Positions 35,960-44,512 of a stretch of DNA of 64,000 nucleotides are shown here, piece by piece. Below the pieces are notes generated by a model that was not told the origin of the DNA, did no database searches, and was given only the letters and a program-made list of their open reading frames with translations. Both the position numbers and the translations under genes were made by a program. Every line of letters starts with the position of its first letter. Positions within the stretch are counted from its first letter, which is position 1. Source of the DNA: Flavobacterium johnsoniae UW101. GTDB lineage: Bacteria > Bacteroidota > Bacteroidia > Flavobacteriales > Flavobacteriaceae. The stretch spans positions 4,526,001 to 4,590,000 of the forward strand of contig NC_009441.1 of the NCBI RefSeq assembly GCF_000016645.1, in the 5' to 3' direction.

Positions 35960-36742
35960 ATGGATTATCAAAATGAATTATCAGGAAAAATTGCTTTAGT
36001 AACAGGAGGTACAAAAGGCACTGGAATAGCAATTGCAGAAAGGCTGCAGCAAGCAGGTGCAACAGTTATTATTACCGCAAGAAATGCACCGGAAAAAGAA
36101 AACAGTAATATGCGTTTCATTGCTTCGGATTTAAGCACAGCTGCAGGAACACAAAAAGTAATCAGTGAAGTGTTATCAGTATATGGAAAGCTGGATATTC
36201 TTGTAAACAACCTTGGTTCATCAACAACTCCCGCCGGCGGTTTTAAGGCATTAACTGATGAAGACTGGGAATCAACACTGCAGGCTAATCTCCTTGCTCC
36301 TGTTAGACTGGACAGAGGATTTTTACCTCAAATGATAGATCAAAAAAGTGGTGTTATTATCCACATAGCTTCAATTCAAGGCAGACTGCCCTTGTTTGAT
36401 TCTACTTTACCGTATGCTGCCGCAAAAGCCGGATTGATAAATTATAGTAAAAGTTTATCAAATGAAGTTACGCCAAAAGGTGTTCGCGTACTTACCGTTT
36501 CACCGGGATGGATAAATACAACAGCATCGACAGCCTGGCTGGGTGAGATTTCAAGAAACTCTAATATTACTGTAGAAGAAGCTCAGCAAAATGTCATGAA
36601 TGCATTAGGCGGAATACCTTATGGAAGACCTGCACAACCGGAAGAAGTAGCCGAATTAGTTGGTTTTCTTGTTTCACCAAGAGCCAGTTATTTAACAGGA
36701 ACTGAATTTGTAATCGACGGCGGAACTGTACCAACTATTTAA
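35960..36742 (+). CDS. Short-chain dehydrogenase/reductase
   Basis: A 260-aa SDR with TGGTKGTGIA as cofactor loop, NNLG at about residue 85, catalytic YAAAKAG and the FabG-like end GTEFVIDGGT. It starts an apparent two-gene operon with a SnoaL-like protein 22 bp downstream and is divergent from the second HxlR regulator. The substrate is unknown. Confidence 0.9.
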   Translation: MDYQNELSGKIALVTGGTKGTGIAIAERLQQAGATVIITARNAPEKENSNMRFIASDLSTAAGTQKVISEVLSVYGKLDILVNNLGSSTTPAGGFKALTDEDWESTLQANLLAPVRLDRGFLPQMIDQKSGVIIHIASIQGRLPLFDSTLPYAAAKAGLINYSKSLSNEVTPKGVRVLTVSPGWINTTASTAWLGEISRNSNITVEEAQQNVMNALGGIPYGRPAQPEEVAELVGFLVSPRASYLTGTEFVIDGGTVPTI

Positions 36743-36764
36743 TAATCTGTAAAAATAAAAAAAT

Positions 36765-37088
36765 ATGAATTTACCGAAAGTAATAACAGACCTGATTAAT
36801 GCACAGAACAGTTTTGACAGCATTGCCTACGCCAATTGTTTTTCTGAAAATGCCCAAGTGTTTGACGAAGGCAAAACGCATAATGGAAAACTGGATATTC
36901 AGAATTGGATCGAAGAATCAAACCAAAAGTACAGATCAGTAATGAAACCTCTTGAATATACAGAAAACGGCACTTCAAGTATTTTATCAGCTGAGTGTTC
37001 AGGTACATTTGACGGAAGTCCAATTATCCTAAAATTTCACTTTGATATCGCAGATGGAAAAATCCAGAATTTAAAAGTAACAGGATAA
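36765..37088 (+). CDS. SnoaL-like / NTF2-fold small protein
   Basis: A 107-aa protein with the cone-fold pattern: an N-terminal helix (ITDLINAQNSFDSIAYANCFSENAQVFDEGKTHNGKLDIQNWI) and a C-terminal sheet (AECSGTFDGSPIILKFHFDIADGKIQNLKV). Such proteins bind or isomerise small hydrophobic compounds. It probably shares an mRNA with the preceding dehydrogenase, from which it is separated by 22 bp. Confidence 0.85.
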   Translation: MNLPKVITDLINAQNSFDSIAYANCFSENAQVFDEGKTHNGKLDIQNWIEESNQKYRSVMKPLEYTENGTSSILSAECSGTFDGSPIILKFHFDIADGKIQNLKVTG

Positions 37089-37121
37089 GAAACCAACGAC
37101 ATTAAAATGCGATAAATATCT

Positions 37122-37156
37122 AAAAAAAATCTGAGCAAACAGCTCAGATTTTTTTT
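37122..37156. terminator. Bidirectional terminator
   Basis: CTGAGC (37131-37136) and GCTCAG (37142-37147), extended by an A-run and a matching T-run on either side, between convergent genes. Confidence 0.85.
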
Positions 37157-37164
37157 AAACTAAT

Positions 37165-39186
37165 TCAGGATATTCTATTTGCATCTGCTATCCAGTTGTA
37201 AGTTTCTGTTTGAGCCCGACGTGGATTTTCATTATCCTTATTTTCTAATTCATTACTGCCCTGAATGTTTACAATTCTTCTTTTTGTATTATCTTCTAAC
37301 TGCAGCTGAATTATTTTATTGATTTCTTCAATATGCCTTTCATCATACAAAGGGAAAGCCACTTCGATTCTTCTGTTTAAATTTCGGCTTAACATGTCGG
37401 CAGAAGATAAATAGATTTTTTCCTGTCCGTTATTGGCAAATTTGTAAATTCTGGAATGCTCTAAAAACATATCGACAATACGATAGATTTTTATATTTTG
37501 TGAAATTTTTTTAATTCCCGGTAAAAGCGTGCATATTCCACGAACTATTAATGTAACTTCAACATCTGCCCTGCTTGCTTCAATAAGTTTATCAATAATA
37601 TCTTTTTCATCCAGTCCGTTTACTTTTAAAAATACCGAAGCCGATTTGCCTGCTTTTTTATTTTTTATTTCGGTATCTATTAATTCCAGTATTTTTTCTT
37701 TCATATTAAAACCAGCGGCTAAAATATGTTTTGGTTCAGTTGTTTTTTTCTTGGTTTTTAAAAATGAAAAAATCTTCTTTAAATCATTTGTATAGGCCGT
37801 TTCTGCTGTAAAAAAACCAAAATCTGAATATATATTTGCCGTACTTTCATTAAAATTTCCAGTTGACAGATATCCATAATTCTTTTTATTACCGTATTTA
37901 TCTTTCATGGTAATCATGGCCGCTTTGGCGTGTACTTTTAAATTCGGCAGACTTTGAATAATTTTTATGCCTGCTTTCTTCATTTCTTTAGACCAGTACA
38001 AATTATTATGTTCGTCAAAACGCGCTTTTACTTCAACAAAAACGGTTACTTTTTTTCCATTTTTTGCAGCGCTTATTAAAGCATTTGCGATTAAGGATTG
38101 AGAAGAAATGCGATACAGCGTAATTTTAATCTCGGTAACATTTTTATTAATTCCTGCTTGATTAAAAAACTGAAGCACATAATAATAGGATTGATAAGGA
38201 AAATGAAGTAATTGATTTTTTTTATTTATGACATCAAAAATTGATTTATTGTTTTCAAAAGGCAGATGCGGAAGATTTGGATAATACGCTCCCTGTAACT
38301 TTGGGGTAACCGGATTTGGAAATCTGAATAAATCGAAAAAATTATGATGGCTTCCTCCCTTTATCATTTCACTTTTGTAAAGTTTGAATGCTTTTTTACA
38401 GATCGAAAAAGAATCAGCATCCATATTAGAATCATACAGAAATCGTGTAGCAGAACCTCGTTTTCGCTCTTCAACCTTTGCTTCAATTTTGGCTATTAAA
38501 TCGCCTGTGTTTTCGTCTTCTATCAAATAATTTTCATCTCGGTTTAATTTTATGGCATTACACGAAATGATTTTATCTGATGGAAAAATAAGTGATAAAC
38601 ATTTTCGAATTATAGTATCAATTGAAATAATATAATGTATGTTTTCTATGCTTTGCAGCTGTTTAAAACGATCTAGTTTATCAGAAGGAATATTTAAATA
38701 AACAAAATTATAATTGCCTTTGCTGTCTTTAAGTTTTACTAAAAAGTATAAACTGCGATTGTTTAAGAAATAGGTTTTAGGCTGATTCAGCGTAATATAA
38801 ACTACTTGTATATAAGAAAGAATAATACTTTTAAAATAATATTCGATCTCATTTAAATGTTCCGGCAATAGTTCCTGATATTCATAATATATAATATCAT
38901 TTAAAGCCAATTCAGTCAGAATCGAATAACTCCATATTTTTCCAAATCTATTTTGCTGAAGGTTTACTTCATTTAAAACATTTTCCAGAAGGTCACTGCT
39001 TTTCTTAGTTTTCTTTTTTAGGAGTTTATTTATTTTAACCCTGAAAAACTCATCCAGATTAGAGGAATGTATAGCCAAAAATTTAATTCTGTCATATACT
39101 GCATTATTTAAGTCTTCTGCTTCATCCAAAATACAATTATTGAAAGAAAGCCAAGATATTTCTGAAGGAATAAGATAGTTTTGCAC
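37165..39186 (-). CDS. ppk1: Polyphosphate kinase 1
   Basis: A 673-aa enzyme that makes polyphosphate from ATP. The N-terminal SEISWLSFNNCILDEA and FLAIHSSNLDEFFRVKI are family marks. The autophosphorylated His is probably His419 in NLKVHAKAAMI, and a second conserved His lies in LEHSRIYKF, followed by LSSADMLSRNLNRRIEVAFP. Length is near the usual 690. The start is GTG at 39186; no ATG fits. It is a single gene facing the SnoaL-like gene across a terminator. Confidence 0.92.
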   Translation of the reverse strand: MQNYLIPSEISWLSFNNCILDEAEDLNNAVYDRIKFLAIHSSNLDEFFRVKINKLLKKKTKKSSDLLENVLNEVNLQQNRFGKIWSYSILTELALNDIIYYEYQELLPEHLNEIEYYFKSIILSYIQVVYITLNQPKTYFLNNRSLYFLVKLKDSKGNYNFVYLNIPSDKLDRFKQLQSIENIHYIISIDTIIRKCLSLIFPSDKIISCNAIKLNRDENYLIEDENTGDLIAKIEAKVEERKRGSATRFLYDSNMDADSFSICKKAFKLYKSEMIKGGSHHNFFDLFRFPNPVTPKLQGAYYPNLPHLPFENNKSIFDVINKKNQLLHFPYQSYYYVLQFFNQAGINKNVTEIKITLYRISSQSLIANALISAAKNGKKVTVFVEVKARFDEHNNLYWSKEMKKAGIKIIQSLPNLKVHAKAAMITMKDKYGNKKNYGYLSTGNFNESTANIYSDFGFFTAETAYTNDLKKIFSFLKTKKKTTEPKHILAAGFNMKEKILELIDTEIKNKKAGKSASVFLKVNGLDEKDIIDKLIEASRADVEVTLIVRGICTLLPGIKKISQNIKIYRIVDMFLEHSRIYKFANNGQEKIYLSSADMLSRNLNRRIEVAFPLYDERHIEEINKIIQLQLEDNTKRRIVNIQGSNELENKDNENPRRAQTETYNWIADANRIS

Positions 39187-39346
39187 TTGCTACATTTTGA
39201 GATTAAAACTGAATTAACAATACTAACTTCGTAAATTTAAGTCATTATTTTTCGTTCAATTTATCATAAAACCAAGCAATTAACCAAAAAATAACCTAAT
39301 ACTAACATATCACAATATCTCCTGACGTTTTTGTGTTGATATTCAT

Positions 39347-39616
39347 TTATTTTGAAGTGCTTTTTGCATGCAATATTCTCAGGTTTTTGTGAATTATGCT
39401 TCTTGTAACCGTTTTTTTATGTTCATAATTTCTGGTACATCTCTGCAATTCACTCAGCAGAATCATAAAACTGTTATACAGGACATCGAGCTCTTCCATA
39501 TTCTGGCAGATTTTACGATTGTCCTCTAAATCAATTTTAGAATTATGATAACTGTTTTTATATTTTTTAAAAACATCTTCCAGATTTCGATGTTCTCTTT
39601 TATCAATGCCCTGCAT
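39347..39616 (-). CDS. Small helical hypothetical protein
   Basis: An 89-aa charged protein, predicted mostly helical (NMEELDVLYNSFMILLSELQRCTRNYEHKK). There is no signal peptide or recognised domain. It lies 25 bp downstream of the PDZ/S41 protease gene on the same strand, so it may be cotranscribed. It is kept because the frame is clean and starts with ATG, with moderate confidence. Confidence 0.5.
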   Translation of the reverse strand: MQGIDKREHRNLEDVFKKYKNSYHNSKIDLEDNRKICQNMEELDVLYNSFMILLSELQRCTRNYEHKKTVTRSIIHKNLRILHAKSTSK

Positions 39617-39641
39617 AATTATATAAAATATTTTTTAAGAA

Positions 39642-40994
39642 TTAGTGAATTATCAAAAAGTCAGTATCTGATTTATTTACTGAAATGGGAAAGCATTTTA
39701 CTGAGGGAGAAAAGGTTTTGGCTGTATTTCCGGTAATAGAATTTAAAGCTTTGGCTAATAAGATTTCCGAACTGTTTCCTAATGGAAAAACTTCTGGCTG
39801 CTGAATTTCATTTACAGAAATGAGCGGGTCAATTCCCTGCGAATAATTGCCTTCGTGTCTTGAATTGAATATTTTATATATTGCAGGATACAAAGTCCAG
39901 CCTTTCTTGCCTGATATTCTATCATCTTCGATTGGAAAACCGGCAACATCTTTGCCAAATGTTTTATCACCAATCGTTATAACTTCCATATAAGGTTTTA
40001 AATTGTTTATAATAAGCTCTGAAGCGGATGCTGTATGTTTACCGCATAAAATATAAACTTTGTTTATAGAAGGATGTGCGCCGCGCAGTGCCTCAAAACT
40101 TATTTTAGATTCGTTGCCTGCTAAAGCTTCTTTAAATGACTGATCAACTTTTCCGCCGTTAGTATTTCCTTCAAATTTTATAAAAAGACTGCCAGACTGA
40201 ATATCCGGAGCCAGAATAATACTCAATGCTGCAGCAGACGCGATATCCCCGCCTCCGTTATACCGCAAGTCTACAACAAGTTCTGTAATTGATTTATTTT
40301 TTAATTCCTGAAAAGTCTGAAGAAATAACTGTGCCTGCCCCACATCAAAATGAGAGATTTCGACGTATCCGATTTTTTTGCTTTTATCTTCAATAACTGT
40401 ATATTTTACAGGCTGTGAAAATGTATACCCCTGAAGTATTGAAACTTCTTTTAAATTAGAAAATCCGGTTTGTGCTGTATAAGAAACGGTTTGTATGTTA
40501 AGCTGTGAAGCCGATGTCATTTTTAAATACAGTTCATCGTAATTATTCTGGTTCAGCGGCGTTCCTTCTACTTTTGTGATAAGCTGTCCTCTTTTTAAAC
40601 CGTTTCTTTTAGCAGGAGAATCTTCGAGCACATATAGAATAACGGCATAATATTTTGCTTCAAATTCAAAAAAGGAAACGTCAAATCCAAATTTACGTCT
40701 TAAGCTTTGCCCTGCTGTTTCAGGAAGTTCGGGATGCACAGCATAAGAATATCTGTCTCCCTTTTCGAGAAGACCCGCAAAATAATCCTGAGGAAAAATA
40801 GACAAACTGCCTTTTTGTGACATTGAAGTATTCCAGAGATAATATCTTTTCATCTGCTGATACATCCACTCATTTACATATTCATTTGTGCCTTCTTCAT
40901 AAACCGGAGCAGAAGAATCGTTATCTGAACATGAGAATATAAAAACAGATAAAAAAAGAAGCATCGACAAGAATGTAATTTTGGTATATCTCAT
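39642..40994 (-). CDS. PDZ/S41 peptidase lipoprotein
   Basis: A 450-aa protein. The lipoprotein signal ends in FIFSC at about residue 22. A linker (NEWMYQQMKRYYLW) is followed by a PDZ domain (about 95-185, VLEDSPAKRNGLKRGQLI) and a tail-specific protease domain with VVDLRYNGGG and the nucleophile region HTASASE. GDKTFGK carries the supporting Lys region. It is likely anchored in the outer membrane. It is the last large gene of the minus-strand block with the TonB receptor and may serve that system, but this is inference. Confidence 0.88.
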   Translation of the reverse strand: MRYTKITFLSMLLFLSVFIFSCSDNDSSAPVYEEGTNEYVNEWMYQQMKRYYLWNTSMSQKGSLSIFPQDYFAGLLEKGDRYSYAVHPELPETAGQSLRRKFGFDVSFFEFEAKYYAVILYVLEDSPAKRNGLKRGQLITKVEGTPLNQNNYDELYLKMTSASQLNIQTVSYTAQTGFSNLKEVSILQGYTFSQPVKYTVIEDKSKKIGYVEISHFDVGQAQLFLQTFQELKNKSITELVVDLRYNGGGDIASAAALSIILAPDIQSGSLFIKFEGNTNGGKVDQSFKEALAGNESKISFEALRGAHPSINKVYILCGKHTASASELIINNLKPYMEVITIGDKTFGKDVAGFPIEDDRISGKKGWTLYPAIYKIFNSRHEGNYSQGIDPLISVNEIQQPEVFPLGNSSEILLAKALNSITGNTAKTFSPSVKCFPISVNKSDTDFLIIH

Positions 40995-41036
40995 TTATAG
41001 TTTAGTTATTAGTATCGTTTTTATATTCGTAATGAA

Positions 41037-41825
41037 TTATTTAAAAACAAAATAATCCGTAAGGTTCAAAATACCATCTACACCAGAAAAAGCACCGTTT
41101 GCATCTCTTTTTTCTTCAAGAACAATCAGTTTTGATTTATTTATTGTCATAGTCATAATAACAGTTACTTTTTGACCCGGAATATACGATTCTGTTGTGC
41201 CGTGTTTTACAAGTTCCATTAAAATCGTAGGAGGCGAACTAAATGGAAACTCAATAAAAGGACTAAACTTTTCTTTATTAATATTTTCTACAGTGCCAAG
41301 AACCTGTCCGTTAATTTTGCGAATAATTCCATCAATATTGCCAGTATAACCGCTTTTAGAATATACATTCTGATTTGGGAAAATAAATCGGTAACCGCTG
41401 TTGCCGGGCTTGCTTAAAACTCCTGTTTTTATACGTGAAATATTATCGATCCAAAGATTATCTTTTGCAAAAAAAGAAAGCGTATCTTTTACTTTTTGTG
41501 CATTGAAATGATAGGTATGCAATACTTCTTTAGTGGTTTTATTTATAATTGAAAAGGTTTTTTCCTGACTACCGAAATAAACGAAGTCATAGTCTTTCTC
41601 AATTTTTTTTACAAAGGCTGTTTTTTTGTCTTTATTAATTTCAATGATTTTGTCGTTTACACTTATTTGCAGCGAATCGTTTAAAACACTGTAACCACTA
41701 ATAGTTACTTTTCCCGGCTGATTGGTTTGATCACTGTAAAAAGGCACCAGCTCATCAGGAGAGCAGGATATTACAAGAGTAACTAAAATTGTAAAAATGA
41801 ATAAACCCGGCAATAAATTCTTCAT
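41037..41825 (-). CDS. Hypothetical lipoprotein
   Basis: A 262-aa protein from the ATG at 41825 (MKNLLPGLFIF...); the frame has six more codons upstream. The lipobox is VISC. The rest is beta-rich without a domain I recognise (DNLWIDNISRIKTG, GQKVTVIMTMTINKSKL). It lies 42 bp upstream of the PDZ/S41 gene and 38 bp downstream of the type IX secreted protein gene, consistent with one operon. Confidence 0.7.
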   Translation of the reverse strand: MKNLLPGLFIFTILVTLVISCSPDELVPFYSDQTNQPGKVTISGYSVLNDSLQISVNDKIIEINKDKKTAFVKKIEKDYDFVYFGSQEKTFSIINKTTKEVLHTYHFNAQKVKDTLSFFAKDNLWIDNISRIKTGVLSKPGNSGYRFIFPNQNVYSKSGYTGNIDGIIRKINGQVLGTVENINKEKFSPFIEFPFSSPPTILMELVKHGTTESYIPGQKVTVIMTMTINKSKLIVLEEKRDANGAFSGVDGILNLTDYFVFK

Positions 41826-41863
41826 GTTTGTTTTTGTTAGCATAAGTTGATTTGAAAATCAAA

Positions 41864-42718
41864 TTACTTTTTGATAAATTTTATTTTTTTTGATGCACCA
41901 TTATTATTTACAGAAAGGAAATAAATGCCTTGTGATAAATCGCTGACAGATAATCCTTCTGGTCTGTAAGAAGACTCTTTTAGTAAAACACCGCTTGTAT
42001 TATATATTTTTAAAAGTGTTTCTTCGTTTTTGTATTCTTCTGCTATTTCTAAAACGAGATTGTCCTGAACAGGGTTTTGTTTTAAATAACATAATGACGA
42101 TTTTAAAGTATTATCATCGGTTCCTAATAAAGCTTCGGCCATAATTGAAATTTTATCAATTTCATAACCAATAAAAGGATTAGAAATAGTTCCAAAAGCA
42201 ATGTATACTTCAGTTTTACCTGCAAATTGTGAAATATCTACTGTATAATCTTTAAACTCTGCATCTTCTATTGTTGTTCTTTCTAAAGTAACCGTTTTTA
42301 TAAGCGTAAATGAAGCAGGATCAGGTGATGTAGAACCATAAATTAAAATATCCTCATTAGTGTCATAAACACTTGGCTGTGCGTTTAATGTTAATGTAAT
42401 TTTTCCTGAATAAAACGATGTGTCAAAAACAGGACTTATTGCAAGATTATTTTCGCTTGTTTCTAATTGGCTTCCACCATTGGTTAGATCTATATTATAA
42501 GTTCCTAAAACATCATAAGTTCCTCCTACAATAGCTCCTGTATTGGCATCAAACTGAATATTTTTTCTTGCTGTCCAGTTACTGCCGTTTCCATCCTGGT
42601 CTAATAAAATCCAGTCTGAAGCATCAGAATCATCAAAATCATCTTCCCAGATTGTATATTGAGCAGACGATAGGGTTGTAATCATCGTAAAAGCTAAAAA
42701 AAGTAAAGTTTTTTTCAT
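41864..42718 (-). CDS. Secreted protein with type IX secretion sorting domain
   Basis: A 284-aa protein with signal peptide (ending LSSAQ), a jelly-roll-like module starting WEDDFDDSDASDWILLDQDG (choice-of-anchor-J type) that likely binds ligand or carbohydrate, and a C-terminal sorting domain of about 75 residues (KQNPVQDNLVLEIAEEY...LSQGIYFLSVNNNGASKKIKFIKK). The sorting domain predicts export to the cell surface or medium by the type IX system. It lies between two lipoprotein genes of the same block. Confidence 0.85.
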   Translation of the reverse strand: MKKTLLFLAFTMITTLSSAQYTIWEDDFDDSDASDWILLDQDGNGSNWTARKNIQFDANTGAIVGGTYDVLGTYNIDLTNGGSQLETSENNLAISPVFDTSFYSGKITLTLNAQPSVYDTNEDILIYGSTSPDPASFTLIKTVTLERTTIEDAEFKDYTVDISQFAGKTEVYIAFGTISNPFIGYEIDKISIMAEALLGTDDNTLKSSLCYLKQNPVQDNLVLEIAEEYKNEETLLKIYNTSGVLLKESSYRPEGLSVSDLSQGIYFLSVNNNGASKKIKFIKK

Positions 42719-42790
42719 ATTTTTTATTTTAAATATGGGCAGATTTCTCTGCCCATGCAGTATTTATGTAAGTAAGCTGTTTTTATCTAA

Positions 42791-44089
42791 TTAGAAATTA
42801 GAAAATTTTGTCCAAGAGTTAGTCCAGTTAGCTTCTGTTCTAAATGCTCCGGTAGCTCCTGTAAAATTAAGAGAACCATCATTAAAGAAAGGCTGTGAAA
42901 GACTCCATTTTGTAGCTGGGTTTACTGTAGAAGTAGTTGTACCAGGCCCAGACAAAGTTGTTCCTGCTGGCAACGCTACGTTATCAAATCCGTGGATTGA
43001 AACTCTTAAATAAGATGAACCGCTTGGAACTGATGGAGCTTCCCATCTAATTCCTGTATTGTATCCTGTTACAGTCACATCTGTAAGGCTGATGTTTCCT
43101 GCTCTGCGCACGTGAATTGCATTTTCATACAAATCAGCTACTGTTGTAGAACTAACACCAATGATAGACAATTGAGAAATAACCGGACGTGTAATAATTG
43201 AAGTAATTGCTCCTGTTGCATTGTTATCTAATTCGATACCGTTAGAATCAGGATTACCACCGCTTAAACTGTGAGTTGAATTACTGTCAGCAAGTGCAAT
43301 AGCTTTTGTAATGCTTCCTGTGTAACCAAAATCGAAATCGAAGTTGTCATCATCCGGAGCAAAAGATACTAAATGAGTAGCGTTTACTTTACCTCCGAAA
43401 AATTCAAATGAATCGTCTTTTCCATAAGATACCTGAATGTGGTTAACAGTAGTTCCGTTTCCAACACCAGCCAATGTTAAACCGTTGATTTCAACATCTG
43501 TATCTAAAATACGTCCTGCAAATTCGATACGTACATAGCTTAGGATTCCCGCATTGTGAGCATTGTTTGAACCTCCATAGTAGAATTCAGCAAAATTAGG
43601 CTGGTCATCTAATCCTTCAACAATATTTGTTGTAGAACCAGTATTAACCTCTGCGTCTCCTAAAATAACAACTCCCCCAAAATCTCCTGGCGAAGCAACA
43701 GTATTAGCGTTGTCGTCTAATAAATTATAACTTGTAAAAATAATTGGAGATTCTGCAGTTCCCTGTGCATCAATCTGACCTGTTTTAGTAATTACCAAAA
43801 CTCCCGTTGCAATACCTGTTGCAAGAGGTTTTGCTTTAATAAATGTACCAGCCTGAATAGTTAATTTAGCACCATCTTTTACAGTGATAACACCATCGAT
43901 TTCCCAAACTCTGTCGTTTGTCCAAGTTGTGTTGCTTGTAATAGCACCGCTTACTGTTTGAACCGTTGCAGGATGAACGTAATCAGCACCAGAAGCTTTC
44001 ATTGAAAAAGAAGAATCTGCAGAAGAATCATCATTTTGGCAAGAGCTCACAACTAGAGCCACCATTGCAAATAGAAAAAATTTTTTCAT
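42791..44089 (-). CDS. Beta-helix surface lipoprotein
   Basis: A 432-aa protein with lipobox VVSSC at about residue 17. The body is repetitive and Gly/Asn/Thr-rich (GVITVKDGAKLTIQAGTFIKA, GILSYVRIEFAG, NGLTLAGVGNGTTVNHIQVSYGKDDSFEFFGGKVNATHLVS), the pattern of a right-handed parallel beta-helix. Proteins of this type commonly accompany TonB receptors in Bacteroidota. It follows the STN-type TonB receptor after a 420-bp gap containing an unexplained structured leader. Confidence 0.8.
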   Translation of the reverse strand: MKKFFLFAMVALVVSSCQNDDSSADSSFSMKASGADYVHPATVQTVSGAITSNTTWTNDRVWEIDGVITVKDGAKLTIQAGTFIKAKPLATGIATGVLVITKTGQIDAQGTAESPIIFTSYNLLDDNANTVASPGDFGGVVILGDAEVNTGSTTNIVEGLDDQPNFAEFYYGGSNNAHNAGILSYVRIEFAGRILDTDVEINGLTLAGVGNGTTVNHIQVSYGKDDSFEFFGGKVNATHLVSFAPDDDNFDFDFGYTGSITKAIALADSNSTHSLSGGNPDSNGIELDNNATGAITSIITRPVISQLSIIGVSSTTVADLYENAIHVRRAGNISLTDVTVTGYNTGIRWEAPSVPSGSSYLRVSIHGFDNVALPAGTTLSGPGTTTSTVNPATKWSLSQPFFNDGSLNFTGATGAFRTEANWTNSWTKFSNF

Positions 44090-44512
44090 AATAATTTAAT
44101 TATTGCTATATTTGCTGCTAATCAAACTAGGCCTTTGGAGAGAGCAGCAAAATATCTTTCCTTAGGTCTTTCTCGTTTTTGGTAAAGATCTTTTTGATAA
44201 ACTGGTTCCGCTTTACCGCCGGGGGCTTATACCTAAATTCCATCTTTCATTCTTAGGGTTTCCAACGCAATGAAAGGATTGCTTTCCATTCTTTTGATTT
44301 TTTCTGCAGTCGCTGCAGGTCTTTTTATAACACTGCAAGTATTTAAAAGACCATACAGAAACTGAATAAAAAAACAATAGACCTTGATTAATGATGCTGA
44401 AAAATTAATCTTACTACAACTATATTAGACTTTATAAAAACAAAATATCACCACTGTTTTTTATTGTTAACAGTTTCTTAATACGTTGGTTTTATTATTG
44501 ATTTACAGCTGT
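44090..44512 (-). other. Structured, partly open leader upstream of the beta-helix lipoprotein
   Basis: A 423-bp gap between two same-strand genes. On the minus strand a frame is open from 44424 to the TAG at 44235-44233 (about 63 codons) but has no ATG before 44289. After TAG and TAA it reopens at 44226 and reads protein-like (GGKAEPVYQKDLYQK, RPKERYFAALSKGLV) to a TGA at 44124-44122. The minus-strand RNA has a 9-bp stem (44151-44143 with 44119-44111) ending 21 nt before the lipoprotein start, and a 7-bp GGTAAAG/CTTTACC pair near 44216-44180. It could be a regulatory leader, small RNA or decayed gene. Confidence 0.4.
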
